Source: Streptomyces odontomachi
Lineage (GTDB): Bacteria > Actinomycetota > Actinomycetes > Streptomycetales > Streptomycetaceae
DNA: 62,112 bases
Direction of reading: 5' to 3'
NCBI RefSeq assembly: GCF_024435355.1
Contig: NZ_JAMJWG010000036.1
Span: 1-62,112, forward strand
Shown here in pieces: positions 1 through 7,104 of this stretch. The position numbers were made by a program, and so were the translations under genes. Numbering within the stretch: position 1 is the stretch's first letter; every line of letters starts with the position of its first letter. Under the pieces are notes generated by a model. The model saw nothing but the letters and a program-made list of their open reading frames with translations. It was not told the DNA's origin and did no database searches.

Positions 1-220
1 GGGGTGGGCGCGTGGCGCCCCCCTTGGGGCCCCGTGTTGGGCACGAAGTGCCCACATCCAAGGGGCGCGGGGCTGCGGCTCCCGCCGCGTGGGCGCCACC
101 GGCCCCGACGAGACCGTCGGATCGTCACCGACCCAAGGCGACCATCCCCGTCGTGTCCGGACCACCGACCCGGTGGCGGGTTGCACCACGGCAGGCAACG
201 AGGACCCGTGGCCCCGCACC
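1..220. repeat. Member of dispersed intergenic repeat family
   Basis: No gene is supported here. Read on the minus strand, roughly positions 100-176 match the spacer of the inverted repeat at 44.2 kb: both carry a run ending in CGATCCGACGGTCTCGTCGG and a CGGTGGTCCGG block. The phrase GTGTCCGGACCACCG (about 154-168) also recurs at about 52.77 kb. Positions 62-74 hold a GGGGCGCGGGG core like the arms of those elements. I see this as a degenerate copy of a chromosome-wide intergenic repeat. Confidence 0.55.
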
Positions 221-251
221 CCCCGGACGGGCGCCCCCAGCCCGTCCGGGG
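221..251 (-). terminator. Rho-independent-like hairpin after the DD-carboxypeptidase gene
   Basis: An 11-bp perfect stem (CCCCGGACGGG pairing with CCCGTCCGGGG) encloses a 9-nt loop and begins 5 nt beyond the stop codon of the minus-strand gene at 256. There is no U-tract, as is usual for Streptomyces hairpin terminators. Confidence 0.75.
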
Positions 252-255
252 CCCG

Positions 256-1023
256 CTAGATCTTGCCGTCCTGCCACCACCAGGCACGCCCCATGTCCGC
301 CCGGCTGTCCACGTGCTGGTGGTCCTCGGTGTATGTCTCCAGGCCGGAGAATCCGCAGGTCTCCGCCTTCTGGTAGATCGTCTTGTTGGACACCGAGGCA
401 CCCAGGTCGGCCGCGTTGCCGTACAGGTGCATGCTGTCGCTGGCGCCGCCGACGTCCGCGTTGTGGGCGATGCTGCGGAAGCCGGAGTTGACGGTGAGGG
501 GGACGTTGCCGAGCTTCTTGCGCAGCGCCTCCAGCTTGTACATCAGACGGCGGGCGTTCTCCTTGGCCTGGGCGGTGGTCACCTTGCCGCCGGCGAAGGT
601 GCCGCTCACCCGGTCCGTGAACTCGCTCCAGTTGAAGTGCAGGGTCGAGCCGTCCGACTGCTCCAGGGCGTTGAGCTGCGTCTGCGTCGAGGCCGCGACG
701 ACACCGTCGGCGGTGACGCCGTAGGCCGTCTGGAACCGGCGTACCGCAGCCGCCGTGATGGGCCCGAAGTCGCCGTCGATGCCCACCAGGGACTGGCTGG
801 CGCTGTCCGCGGCCCAGCCGGCGACTCTGATCTGAAGCTCGGTCACGTCGGCCCCGGTGTCCCCCTCCTTCAGGGTGCGCGTCCAGGAGTACGCCTGGGC
901 GGACGACGACAGCAGGACCGGCCCGACGACGGCGCCGGCCCCGGCGGCCAGGGCGCCCCGCAGCGCCGTCCGGCGGTCGAAGGAGCCGGCGAGGCGACGG
1001 GAAAGAGGATGGGAAGAGGTCAT
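256..1023 (-). CDS. Secreted zinc DD-carboxypeptidase-like protein (PG-binding + peptidase M15A)
   Basis: This 255-residue exported protein resembles the Streptomyces albus G Zn-dependent D-Ala-D-Ala carboxypeptidase and probably trims peptidoglycan stem peptides. Residues 1-44 form a signal peptide with a twin-arginine-type pair (DRRTALRG, residues 16-23), a hydrophobic stretch and an SAQA cleavage site. Residues about 50-120 are a PG_binding_1 domain with the GDTGADVTELQ start and an FGPIT turn. Residues about 125-255 are the M15A catalytic domain: SDSMHLYGNAADL gives zinc ligands His199 and Asp206, and HQHVD gives His237. This spacing matches the family (His-x6-Asp, then His). The gene is probably monocistronic, with a hairpin directly after it and a possible structured leader upstream. 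Confidence 0.9.
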   Translation of the reverse strand: MTSSHPLSRRLAGSFDRRTALRGALAAGAGAVVGPVLLSSSAQAYSWTRTLKEGDTGADVTELQIRVAGWAADSASQSLVGIDGDFGPITAAAVRRFQTAYGVTADGVVAASTQTQLNALEQSDGSTLHFNWSEFTDRVSGTFAGGKVTTAQAKENARRLMYKLEALRKKLGNVPLTVNSGFRSIAHNADVGGASDSMHLYGNAADLGASVSNKTIYQKAETCGFSGLETYTEDHQHVDSRADMGRAWWWQDGKI

Positions 1024-1131
1024 CTTCGTCCTTTCACGGAATCTGTCGAAGTGCAGCGGAACGACGTGGACTGCGACAGTGTCATGGACATGCGCGTGAG
1101 GCGGAAGATGCCAGCGTGAATTGGCTTGGTC

Positions 1132-1198
1132 CCATCGACGGCGTCCCCCGCACCGGGAACGTTCCCTCCGTGGGGAGGTGGAACCAGCCGTCGGATGG
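1132..1198 (-). other. Candidate structured RNA (three-way junction) upstream of the DD-carboxypeptidase gene
   Basis: On the minus strand, CCATCCGACGGC at the 5' end can pair with GCCGTCGATGG at the 3' end with one bulged C. This closes two internal hairpins. One has a CCTCC/GGAGG stem extended by GTTC/GAAC, the other a GTTCCC/GGGGAC stem. The element lies between the MFS stop (1222) and the carboxypeptidase start (1023). It could be a leader element, or a 3' processing or termination structure of the MFS operon. I do not recognise it as a known riboswitch class. Confidence 0.35.
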
Positions 1199-1221
1199 CC
1201 GAAAGCGGCAACCTTGGACGG

Positions 1222-2634
1222 TCACTTCGTGCGGTGCGGCAGCAGCAGCGCGGGGACGGCGGCCGCGAGCAGGAGCGCCGTCGCCCACCAGTAGGTGTGC
1301 CGGAAAGCGGCGGCCTGCTGCCCCGCGTCCGCTGCACCGGCCGTGTGCGCGGCCAGGACCACCGACACCAGCGCGGTCCCGGCCGATGCGCCGAACTGGG
1401 AGACGATGGCGAGAACGGTGCTGCCGGACGGGACGTCGACGGGGTCCAGCATGCGGGTCGCCGTCGTGTTGACCGGCATCATCACCATCCCGACGCCGGC
1501 ACCGGTCACCAGCAGCGCCGCGCACAACCGCCAGTAGGGCGTGCCGGCCCCGAGCTGAGCGGCGAACAGCGCGAGCCCGAGCGCGGCGACAGCGATCCCG
1601 GACACCACCACACGGCGCGGCGAGGCCCGGTCGATCCGCCGGGTGGCGATCTGCATCGACGTGCCGACGGCGACGGCGAGCGGCACGCCCAGCAGCCCGG
1701 ACTCGGTCGCGCCGAGCCCCCGGACGCCCTGGTAGTACATCGGCGTCAGCAGCATCGAGCCGAAGTAGCCGGCCGGGAACAGCGTCATCGTGGCGATGCC
1801 GGCGGCGAAGTGACGTTCCCGCAGTAGCTGCAGGTGCAGCAGCGGATGACGGGCGGTCAGTGCGCGGGCCACGAACCCGGCGATCAGGACGGCCCCCGCG
1901 ACCGTGGGCAGCAGCGCGCCCGGCGCCGTGAGGTCGCCCCGCGCACCGCCCGTGGACAGGCCGTAGACCAGCGCGGCCAGGCCCGGCGCGAGCGTCAGCA
2001 GGCCCGGCACGTCCAGCAGCCGGGCGTGCCGCGGTCCCGTACCGGGCAGCAGCACCGCTGCGAGGACCACCGCCACCACCCCGACCGGCAGGTTGACCAG
2101 GAAGATCCAGTGCCAGGAGGCGGCGTCGATCAGCCAGCCCCCCAGCACGGGCCCGGTCACCGGGCCGACCAGGACGGGGATGCCGAGCACCGCCATGGCC
2201 CGCCCCATCCGCTCCCGGTCCGCGGCCTGCACGACCATGGCCATGCCCACCGGCATCAGCAACCCGCCGCCGAGCCCCTGCACCACCCGGAACAGCACCA
2301 GGGTGCCGATGTTCCAGGACATCGCCGCGGCCGCCGAACCGCAGGTGAACAGCGTCAGGGCGGTCAGGTAGGTGCGTTTGGCGCCGTAGCGTGCCATCGC
2401 CCAGGCGGCCACCGGGATCACCGCGGCCAGCGCGAGCGTGTAACCCGTCGCCACCCACTGGACGGTCGCCAGCGGCGCCCGGAACACGGCGGCCAGCGGA
2501 TGCAGCGCGACGTTCACGATCGTCACGTCGAGCACGGCCATGACCGAGCCGATGACGACGACGGTGAGCGTCCGGGCCAGCCCCGGTGCGTGCCCGGCGG
2601 CGGGTACGGTGCCGGCGGCGGGCAGGCTTCTCAT
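1222..2634 (-). CDS. MFS drug-efflux transporter (DHA2 family)
   Basis: A 470-residue integral membrane protein of the major facilitator superfamily, drug:H+ antiporter-2 type, with about 14 predicted helices. The first helix carries the family motif LDVTIVNVAL, followed by a WVATGYTLALAAVIPV helix, a loop of the YGAKRTYL type and the RVVQGLGGGLLMP helix that typifies EmrB/QacA-like exporters. The start at 2634 is chosen because its ATG overlaps the stop of the upstream flavin-reductase gene as ATGA. A longer frame up to 2724 would overlap that gene and adds only Arg/Pro-rich sequence. It is co-transcribed with the reductase and is presumably under the divergent TetR regulator. The substrate is unknown. 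Confidence 0.88.
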   Translation of the reverse strand: MRSLPAAGTVPAAGHAPGLARTLTVVVIGSVMAVLDVTIVNVALHPLAAVFRAPLATVQWVATGYTLALAAVIPVAAWAMARYGAKRTYLTALTLFTCGSAAAAMSWNIGTLVLFRVVQGLGGGLLMPVGMAMVVQAADRERMGRAMAVLGIPVLVGPVTGPVLGGWLIDAASWHWIFLVNLPVGVVAVVLAAVLLPGTGPRHARLLDVPGLLTLAPGLAALVYGLSTGGARGDLTAPGALLPTVAGAVLIAGFVARALTARHPLLHLQLLRERHFAAGIATMTLFPAGYFGSMLLTPMYYQGVRGLGATESGLLGVPLAVAVGTSMQIATRRIDRASPRRVVVSGIAVAALGLALFAAQLGAGTPYWRLCAALLVTGAGVGMVMMPVNTTATRMLDPVDVPSGSTVLAIVSQFGASAGTALVSVVLAAHTAGAADAGQQAAAFRHTYWWATALLLAAAVPALLLPHRTK

Positions 2635-3290
2635 GCGCCGTACGGGTGCTCGGCGCGGGCGGTGCGCAGCGCCCGCCCCCACCACACCAACTGGTCCAGC
2701 ATGTTCTTGGCGGCACTGGCGCATATCGCCGCGTCACGCGGCGCGCCGTCCTCGCCCAGGAAGGACCAGGGCCCGTGCAGGCTGACGCTGTCGCGCACGC
2801 TCATGGCGTGCAGTTCGGCGAAGACCTGCCGGAGTTGCTCGACGGCGCGCAGGCCGCCGCTCACGCCCCCGTAGGAGACGAAGCCGACCGGCTTGGCCTG
2901 CCACTCGACGCGGTGCCAGTCGATGAGGTTCTTCAGCGCGGCCGGGAAGCTGTGGTTGTACTCGGGCGTGATGACGACGAAGGCGTCGGCGGCGCCCAGC
3001 CGGGGGCTCACGTCGGCGAGGGCCGCCAGGGTCTCCGGAGCGGGGGCGGGCAGTCCGTCCCGGCCGGGCATGGCCATCGGCAGGTCCAGGTCGGCCACGT
3101 CGATGACGTCCAACTCGACGTCGGTGCGGTCACTCACGTGGTCGGTGAACCAGGCGGTGACCGCCCCGCCGACGCGACCCCCTCGGACGCTTCCGATGAT
3201 GACGCCGACCCGCAGCGCGGAGTGCGGGTCCGTGGCCTGGGTGGCATCGGTTACGGCTGCCGAAGTGGTGTCGGACACGGCGTCGGACAT
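2631..3290 (-). CDS. NADPH-dependent FMN reductase / flavodoxin-fold oxidoreductase
   Basis: A 219-residue cytoplasmic protein of the NADPH_dep_FMN_red family (azoreductase/quinone-reductase-like). Visible motifs are the flavin-phosphate loop GSVRGGRVG (residues about 33-41), PEYNHSFPAALKNLIDW (about 111-127), which is highly conserved in the family, and SYGGVSGG near the isoalloxazine site. It is the first gene of a two-gene operon with an MFS exporter (ATGA overlap). This suggests reduction of a quinone- or azo-like toxic compound coupled with efflux. Two operator-like palindromes lie between its start and the divergent TetR gene. Confidence 0.88.
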   Translation of the reverse strand: MSDAVSDTTSAAVTDATQATDPHSALRVGVIIGSVRGGRVGGAVTAWFTDHVSDRTDVELDVIDVADLDLPMAMPGRDGLPAPAPETLAALADVSPRLGAADAFVVITPEYNHSFPAALKNLIDWHRVEWQAKPVGFVSYGGVSGGLRAVEQLRQVFAELHAMSVRDSVSLHGPWSFLGEDGAPRDAAICASAAKNMLDQLVWWGRALRTARAEHPYGA

Positions 3291-3335
3291 GAGGTCCCCC
3301 TTGTGGGTCGGCCTTGTCGGTCTGTGTCGCTAAGG

Positions 3336-3351
3336 TACAACGGTCGTTGTA
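3336..3351. promoter_or_regulatory. TetR operator, site 1
   Basis: The 16-bp inverted repeat TACAACGGTCGTTGTA has perfect 6-bp arms (TACAAC/GTTGTA). It sits in the divergent promoter region between the flavin reductase and the tetR gene. A near copy lies 21 bp away, two helical turns. On the minus strand, TTGTAC (3361-3356) and TACCTT (3337-3332) with an 18-nt gap could be the -35/-10 of the reductase operon, and both overlap the operators. Confidence 0.7.
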
Positions 3352-3356
3352 GTAAG

Positions 3357-3372
3357 TACAATGGCGGTTGTA
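3357..3372. promoter_or_regulatory. TetR operator, site 2
   Basis: TACAATGGCGGTTGTA repeats site 1 with 13 of 16 bases identical, and its arms are TACAAT/GTTGTA. An ATG at 3361 that would extend the tetR frame lies inside this operator, which argues for the downstream start at 3400. Confidence 0.7.
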
Positions 3373-3399
3373 ATCAGGAGCGGAGAGGGAGAACAGGCG

Positions 3400-4128
3400 A
3401 TGAGCGGCGCAGCCTCCATGCACACGACGGGACCCTCCGAGGGTTCGGCCGGCTCAGCGGGCGCGGCGCGGGCCGCCCGGTCGCCGCGGCGGCGGGCCGA
3501 GAAGGCGGCGGCGATCACGCATGCCGCCTGCGGGGTCTTCGGGCGGGACGGTTACGCCCGCGCCGGCGTCGACACCATCGCCGCGGAGGCCGGCGTCTCG
3601 ACACGCACCATCTACAACCACTTCCCGGGCGGCAAGGCGGAGCTGTTCCGTACGGTGATGCTGTGGAGCTCCGCGCGGGTCAGGGACGAGCAGCTGGTCC
3701 AGCTCCGCAGATGCCTGGACCCGGAGCGCCCGCCGCACCCCGACGACCTGGAGCGCGACCTGCTCGCCCTGGCGCACGCCTGGCTCGGCCTGCTCACCGA
3801 CTTTCGCGAGCACTTCGCGCTGGTGCGGCACATCCAGGGGGAGGCAGGCCACATCCCGGCCGACGTCCTGGACGCCTGGCAGGACGCCGGACCGCGCGCC
3901 GTCCGCCGTGAGCTGGCCGCGATCCTGACGGCGTTCCACGACCGCGGCCTGCTCGACGTGCACGGCGACGCGGCTCAGGCCACCACCCACTTCATGACGT
4001 TGACCTCGACGGAGGTCGTGCAGCGGTCCTACTGGGGCGTCATTCCGCTCCCCCCGGAGCAGGTGGAGCAGACGGCGACGGCCGGCGTGCGGGCGTTCCT
4101 GCGGGCGTACGGTCCGGCACGCCGCTGA
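3400..4128 (+). CDS. TetR/AcrR family transcriptional repressor
   Basis: A 242-residue regulator. The N-terminal TetR helix-turn-helix spans roughly residues 33-80: AAITHAACGVFGRDGYARAG, then VDTIAAEAGVSTRTIYNHF, the classic recognition helix. The rest is a ligand-binding domain of the TetR_C type. The start at 3400 has AGGGAG 8 nt upstream. The in-frame ATG at 3361 has no ribosome site and falls in the operator. The gene is divergent from the flavin reductase/MFS operon, and two copies of a TACAAC-N4-GTTGTA palindrome lie between them. The likely role is self-repression plus drug-inducible control of the efflux operon. The inducer is unknown. Confidence 0.9.
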   Translation: MSGAASMHTTGPSEGSAGSAGAARAARSPRRRAEKAAAITHAACGVFGRDGYARAGVDTIAAEAGVSTRTIYNHFPGGKAELFRTVMLWSSARVRDEQLVQLRRCLDPERPPHPDDLERDLLALAHAWLGLLTDFREHFALVRHIQGEAGHIPADVLDAWQDAGPRAVRRELAAILTAFHDRGLLDVHGDAAQATTHFMTLTSTEVVQRSYWGVIPLPPEQVEQTATAGVRAFLRAYGPARR

Positions 4129-4202
4129 CGGCGATCGGCGCGGACGGGACCTGCCGAGGGTAAGGAGTCGCCACTCGAGGGCCGGCTTCCTACGATGCCG
4201 TC

Positions 4203-4736
4203 ATGACGATCCTCACGCTGGTCCGCGGAGACATCACCGAGCAGGCGGTCGACGCCGTGGTCAACGCGGCGAACTCGTCGTTGCTCGGTGGGGGTGGTGT
4301 CGACGGTGCGATTCACCGGCGGGGCGGCCCGCTGATCCTCGCCGCCTGCCGTGAGCTGCGCGCCGGCCGGTACGGCAAGGGTCTGCCGACCGGCGAGGCC
4401 GTCGCCACCACGGCGGGCCGGCTGCCGGCCGGCCATGTGATCCACACCGTGGGACCCGTCTGGTCCGCCACCGAGGACCGCTCCGACCTGCTCGCCTCCT
4501 GCTATCGCCAGTCCCTGCGGGTCGCCGCCGAACTCGGCGCCCGCACCGTCGCCTTCCCCGCCGTCTCGACCGGTGTGTACGGCTGGCCCATGGACGACGG
4601 CGCCCGGATCGCCATCCGCACGGTGCGCGAGACGGCCGGCGCCGGCATCGAGGAAGTGCGGTTCGTGCTCTTCGACGAGCGGGCGTACGGGGCCTTCGAG
4701 GCGGCGCTGGGGGAGGGCGACGGCGGGCAGGGATAG
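4203..4736 (+). CDS. Macrodomain protein, O-acetyl-ADP-ribose deacetylase type
   Basis: A 177-residue single macrodomain protein of the YmdB/MacroD class, which binds ADP-ribose and removes the acetyl group from O-acetyl-ADP-ribose or ADP-ribose from acidic residues. Visible motifs are VRGDITEQAVDAVVNAANSS (residues 7-26, with the catalytic-type Asn), GGGGVDGAIHRRGG (the substrate loop), GHVIHTVGP and the second phosphate loop FPAVSTGVYGWP. It is essentially full length for the family. It appears monocistronic. A sirtuin, which produces O-acetyl-ADP-ribose, lies 5 kb downstream. Confidence 0.92.
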   Translation: MTILTLVRGDITEQAVDAVVNAANSSLLGGGGVDGAIHRRGGPLILAACRELRAGRYGKGLPTGEAVATTAGRLPAGHVIHTVGPVWSATEDRSDLLASCYRQSLRVAAELGARTVAFPAVSTGVYGWPMDDGARIAIRTVRETAGAGIEEVRFVLFDERAYGAFEAALGEGDGGQG

Positions 4737-4787
4737 TCGCGGCCGGCGACGCGGCATGACGGTGCCCGCAACCGGGTCTCGGTGCCC

Positions 4788-5879
4788 TCAGCGGTCGGCT
4801 GAACGCAGCTGGTCCGCGGAGATCCGAGCGCCTTTCAGCTTCGCGCCGTGCAGATTCGCACCCCGCAGGTCCGCCCCCATGAGGTCGGCGCCACGTAGGT
4901 CCGCTCCCCGCAGATCGGCGCCACGCAAGTCCGCCCCGCCCATGCGAGCGTCGCGCAAGACCGCATGGTCCATGGAGGTGCCGCTCAGATCTGCCCTGAA
5001 CAGGATTGCATCGCTCATGTCCGCTGCCACTAGGGATGATTCCCGCAACTGCGCGTCGTTGAGAGACGCGTGCCGTAAGTCGACGAAGGGGAGTTCCGCC
5101 CGGGTGAGGTCTACGCCGCTCAGGTTCGAATTCGCCAGGTCCGCTCCGACGAGGATTGCGTGATCCATGTCCGCGTGGTTCAACATCACGTTGCTCAGGT
5201 GGGCGCTGCTGAAGTCCACGTTGGCCAGTTGGGCCGGCTTCGAGGTCAGCCGGCAGGGTTCCAGTTTCTCGTCGTGTGACATGGAGACGGGTACGCGCTT
5301 GCTGTTCGTCACCCAGATTGCGGCGAGGTTGAGAGTCAGGGAGTCGTCATACCGCGGATTGCGGGTGGCCAGTACGGAGAAAGCGGCGAGGACGTCGGCC
5401 GGGCTGGAGTTCCCTTTGGGTGGCGGTCCGCTCGCGTGGCTTCGGAGGTAGGCGGCGAGCACGTTGGCGATCGTGGGCTGGTCGCGGTGAGAGTCCTGCA
5501 TGATGCGCTGTAAGGCGTAGATGCCGCCCAACCGCACTTCCATCTTGTCGTCGCCAAGGTTGTTCACGGCCGCGGTGTACCGGTCGGTGATCTGTCCTTC
5601 CTTGCTGAGTGCTCGATCCTGCTGGGCCTGGGAGTTGGCCTGCCTGGCCTCGTCCCGGGCGTCCTTCGTCTGGGCGTTGGAGTACCACAGTCCACCCACC
5701 GCCACGAGGGAGGCGATGGCGACCGACACCAGTTCGACGCGGCGGGCCCAGTCCAGGCCGCCTGTGGACCGTGCACCGGCTCGGAATCGCCGCCCGCGGG
5801 CCGTCCTCGACCCGGGCATGGCACCGGTACGGAGTCGGGGCGGTCGGCGCGAGCGCCGGCCGCCAGGCGAAGGCGGCAT
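4788..5879 (-). CDS. Membrane-anchored pentapeptide-repeat protein
   Basis: A 363-residue protein. A basic N-terminus of about 47 residues is followed by one transmembrane helix (residues about 49-67, VELVSVAIASLVAVGGLWY) and an Ala/Gln-rich, probably coiled-coil stalk (70-100). Next comes the segment RYTAAVNNLG...VRLGGIYALQRI (100-126), which commonly precedes pentapeptide domains in actinobacteria. Residues about 215-355 are an array of A(D/N)LXX pentapeptides forming a right-handed quadrilateral beta-helix. The last part is almost invariant (DLRGADLRGADLRGADL). The function is unknown. A cytoplasmic beta-helix tethered to the membrane is inferred. The start is uncertain because no clear ribosome site precedes 5879, and Met21 is an alternative. 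Confidence 0.82.
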   Translation of the reverse strand: MPPSPGGRRSRRPPRLRTGAMPGSRTARGRRFRAGARSTGGLDWARRVELVSVAIASLVAVGGLWYSNAQTKDARDEARQANSQAQQDRALSKEGQITDRYTAAVNNLGDDKMEVRLGGIYALQRIMQDSHRDQPTIANVLAAYLRSHASGPPPKGNSSPADVLAAFSVLATRNPRYDDSLTLNLAAIWVTNSKRVPVSMSHDEKLEPCRLTSKPAQLANVDFSSAHLSNVMLNHADMDHAILVGADLANSNLSGVDLTRAELPFVDLRHASLNDAQLRESSLVAADMSDAILFRADLSGTSMDHAVLRDARMGGADLRGADLRGADLRGADLMGADLRGANLHGAKLKGARISADQLRSADR

Positions 5880-6073
5880 ACCGGTATTTCAGCGCATCCA
5901 TACGCGAGTTGGCTAGATGTGGCGTCTCGTCGCATTGACGCCCCCGAACGCCCCCGCCCCCCGACGCCCCTGACGGGGCCAGGGGCGCGCTGTCTGACGA
6001 CTCTGCGCCGGGGAGGTTGAAGCGCGCCGCGTGGCCCGCCGGCCTCGCGCGGCGCCGTGCGTGAGGTCCACAC

Positions 6074-6128
6074 TTAAGCATCTGCTTTACTATTGCGCTC
6101 AGGCGCGTATACTTAAGTAGGTGCTTAA
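6074..6128 (+). promoter_or_regulatory. ArsR-type double operator and leaderless promoter
   Basis: Two copies of an imperfect palindrome, TTAAG-N6-CTTWA, lie at 6074-6089 (TTAAG, CTTTA) and 6113-6128 (TTAAG, CTTAA), 39 bp apart. A -10 box TATACT at 6108-6113 and a weak -35 TTTACT at 6086-6091 with 16 nt between them place the transcript start at about 6120-6121. This coincides with the GTG start codon. Site 1 covers the -35 and site 2 covers the start point, a layout expected for autorepression. Confidence 0.65.
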
Positions 6129-6534
6129 CAAAGATGACGAGGGCGCGTCCGCCGCATCCCTGAGCCGGGTGTTCCATGCGCTCGCCGACCCCAACCGGCG
6201 TGCCATGGTCGAGCGGCTGACGCGCGGGCCGGCGTCGGTCGGCGAGCTCGCCGGGCCACTGGCGATATCGCTGGCCGCGGTCGTCCAGCATCTGCATGTC
6301 CTGGAGGACAGCGCTCTGGTCAGGACCGAGAAGACCGGCCGGGTGCGCACCTGCCGGATCGAGCCCCAGGGGCTGCGCACGGCCGAGGACTGGCTGGGGC
6401 GGCAGCGCACCGCCTGGGAGAGCCGTCTCGACCGGCTGGGCGACCACCTCGGCGCTGCGTCCGACCCACCCTCCGACCCACCCTCCGACCCGGACACGTC
6501 CTCGTATCCCGCCTCCGAAAGGGAACCCCGATGA
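6121..6534 (+). CDS. ArsR-family winged-helix regulator
   Basis: A 137-residue regulator of the subgroup that pairs with SRPBCC (AHSA1) proteins. It begins SLSRVFHALADPNRRAMVERL (residues 13-33), followed by the wHTH segment GELAGPLAISLAAVVQHLHVLEDSALV and the wing RTEKTGRVRTCRI. No metal-binding CxC motif is present, so it is unlikely to sense metals. Translation starts at the GTG at 6121. There is no Shine-Dalgarno sequence, and the promoter suggests a leaderless mRNA. The end is Pro/Asp-rich, with a PPSDPPSDP repeat. It overlaps the next gene by ATGA. Confidence 0.88.
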   Translation: MLNKDDEGASAASLSRVFHALADPNRRAMVERLTRGPASVGELAGPLAISLAAVVQHLHVLEDSALVRTEKTGRVRTCRIEPQGLRTAEDWLGRQRTAWESRLDRLGDHLGAASDPPSDPPSDPDTSSYPASEREPR

Positions 6535-7019
6535 CCCCCACGAGCGACCCCTCCGACTCCGACCACTCCGTCCTGCACTCCACCTTCACCCTGGAACGCC
6601 GCTATCCGGCTCCACCGTCCCGGGTGTTCGCGGCCTGGTCCGACCCCGCGGAGAAGGCCACGTGGTTCGCCGGCGCCGGCGTCGAGCACGCGTTGGACTT
6701 CCGGGTCGGCGGCCGGGAGACGGTTCACTGCCGACGCCGACCCGACGCCGGCCCCGACCTGGCGGTCGTGTCGGTGTACCAGCACATCGACCCCGACGAG
6801 CGCATCGTCTACACGTCCACCCTCAGCGCCGACGACGAGCTGGCGACCGTGTCCCTGACCACGGTGGAGTTCAGCGCCGAGGGCGACGGCACCCGTCTCG
6901 TCCTCACCGAACAGGGCACGTTCCTCGACGGCCGGGAGCACCCCGACTGGCGCGAGCAGGGCACGGCGGAGTGGCTGACCGCGCTGGCCACCGTGTTCGA
7001 CGCCCCCGCGCACACATGA
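6531..7019 (+). CDS. SRPBCC (AHSA1-like) lipid/ligand-binding protein
   Basis: A 162-residue protein of the START/Bet v1-like SRPBCC superfamily, AHSA1 branch. Typical elements are the first strand and helix, TFTLERRYPAPPSRVFAAWSD, then EKATWFAGAG, the FRVGGRETV hairpin and the C-terminal helix GTAEWLTALATVF. The family forms a hydrophobic cavity, and the ligand here is unknown. It is translationally coupled to the ArsR regulator (ATGA overlap at 6531-6534), a very common pairing in actinobacteria in which regulator and SRPBCC protein form one operon. Confidence 0.88.
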   Translation: MTPTSDPSDSDHSVLHSTFTLERRYPAPPSRVFAAWSDPAEKATWFAGAGVEHALDFRVGGRETVHCRRRPDAGPDLAVVSVYQHIDPDERIVYTSTLSADDELATVSLTTVEFSAEGDGTRLVLTEQGTFLDGREHPDWREQGTAEWLTALATVFDAPAHT

Positions 7020-7104
7020 TCGCTACAGACCAGGTCCTGGCAGAGCGAGGCTGATGTCGGATTCTCGCCAGTTCCGGGGTCCGGGGTGGGCCATCCTGGA
7101 GAGC

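Noticed and set aside
4..1119. Long plus-strand frames over the DD-carboxypeptidase
   Set aside because: Antisense to a gene with an intact signal peptide and zinc ligands. The region before 255 is repeat and terminator DNA.
1132..1198. Guanidine-II or c-di-AMP riboswitch
   Set aside because: Only one loop contains an ACGG-like run, and the conserved c-di-AMP motifs (such as the CCCGUCAGCUAACC-like end) are absent.
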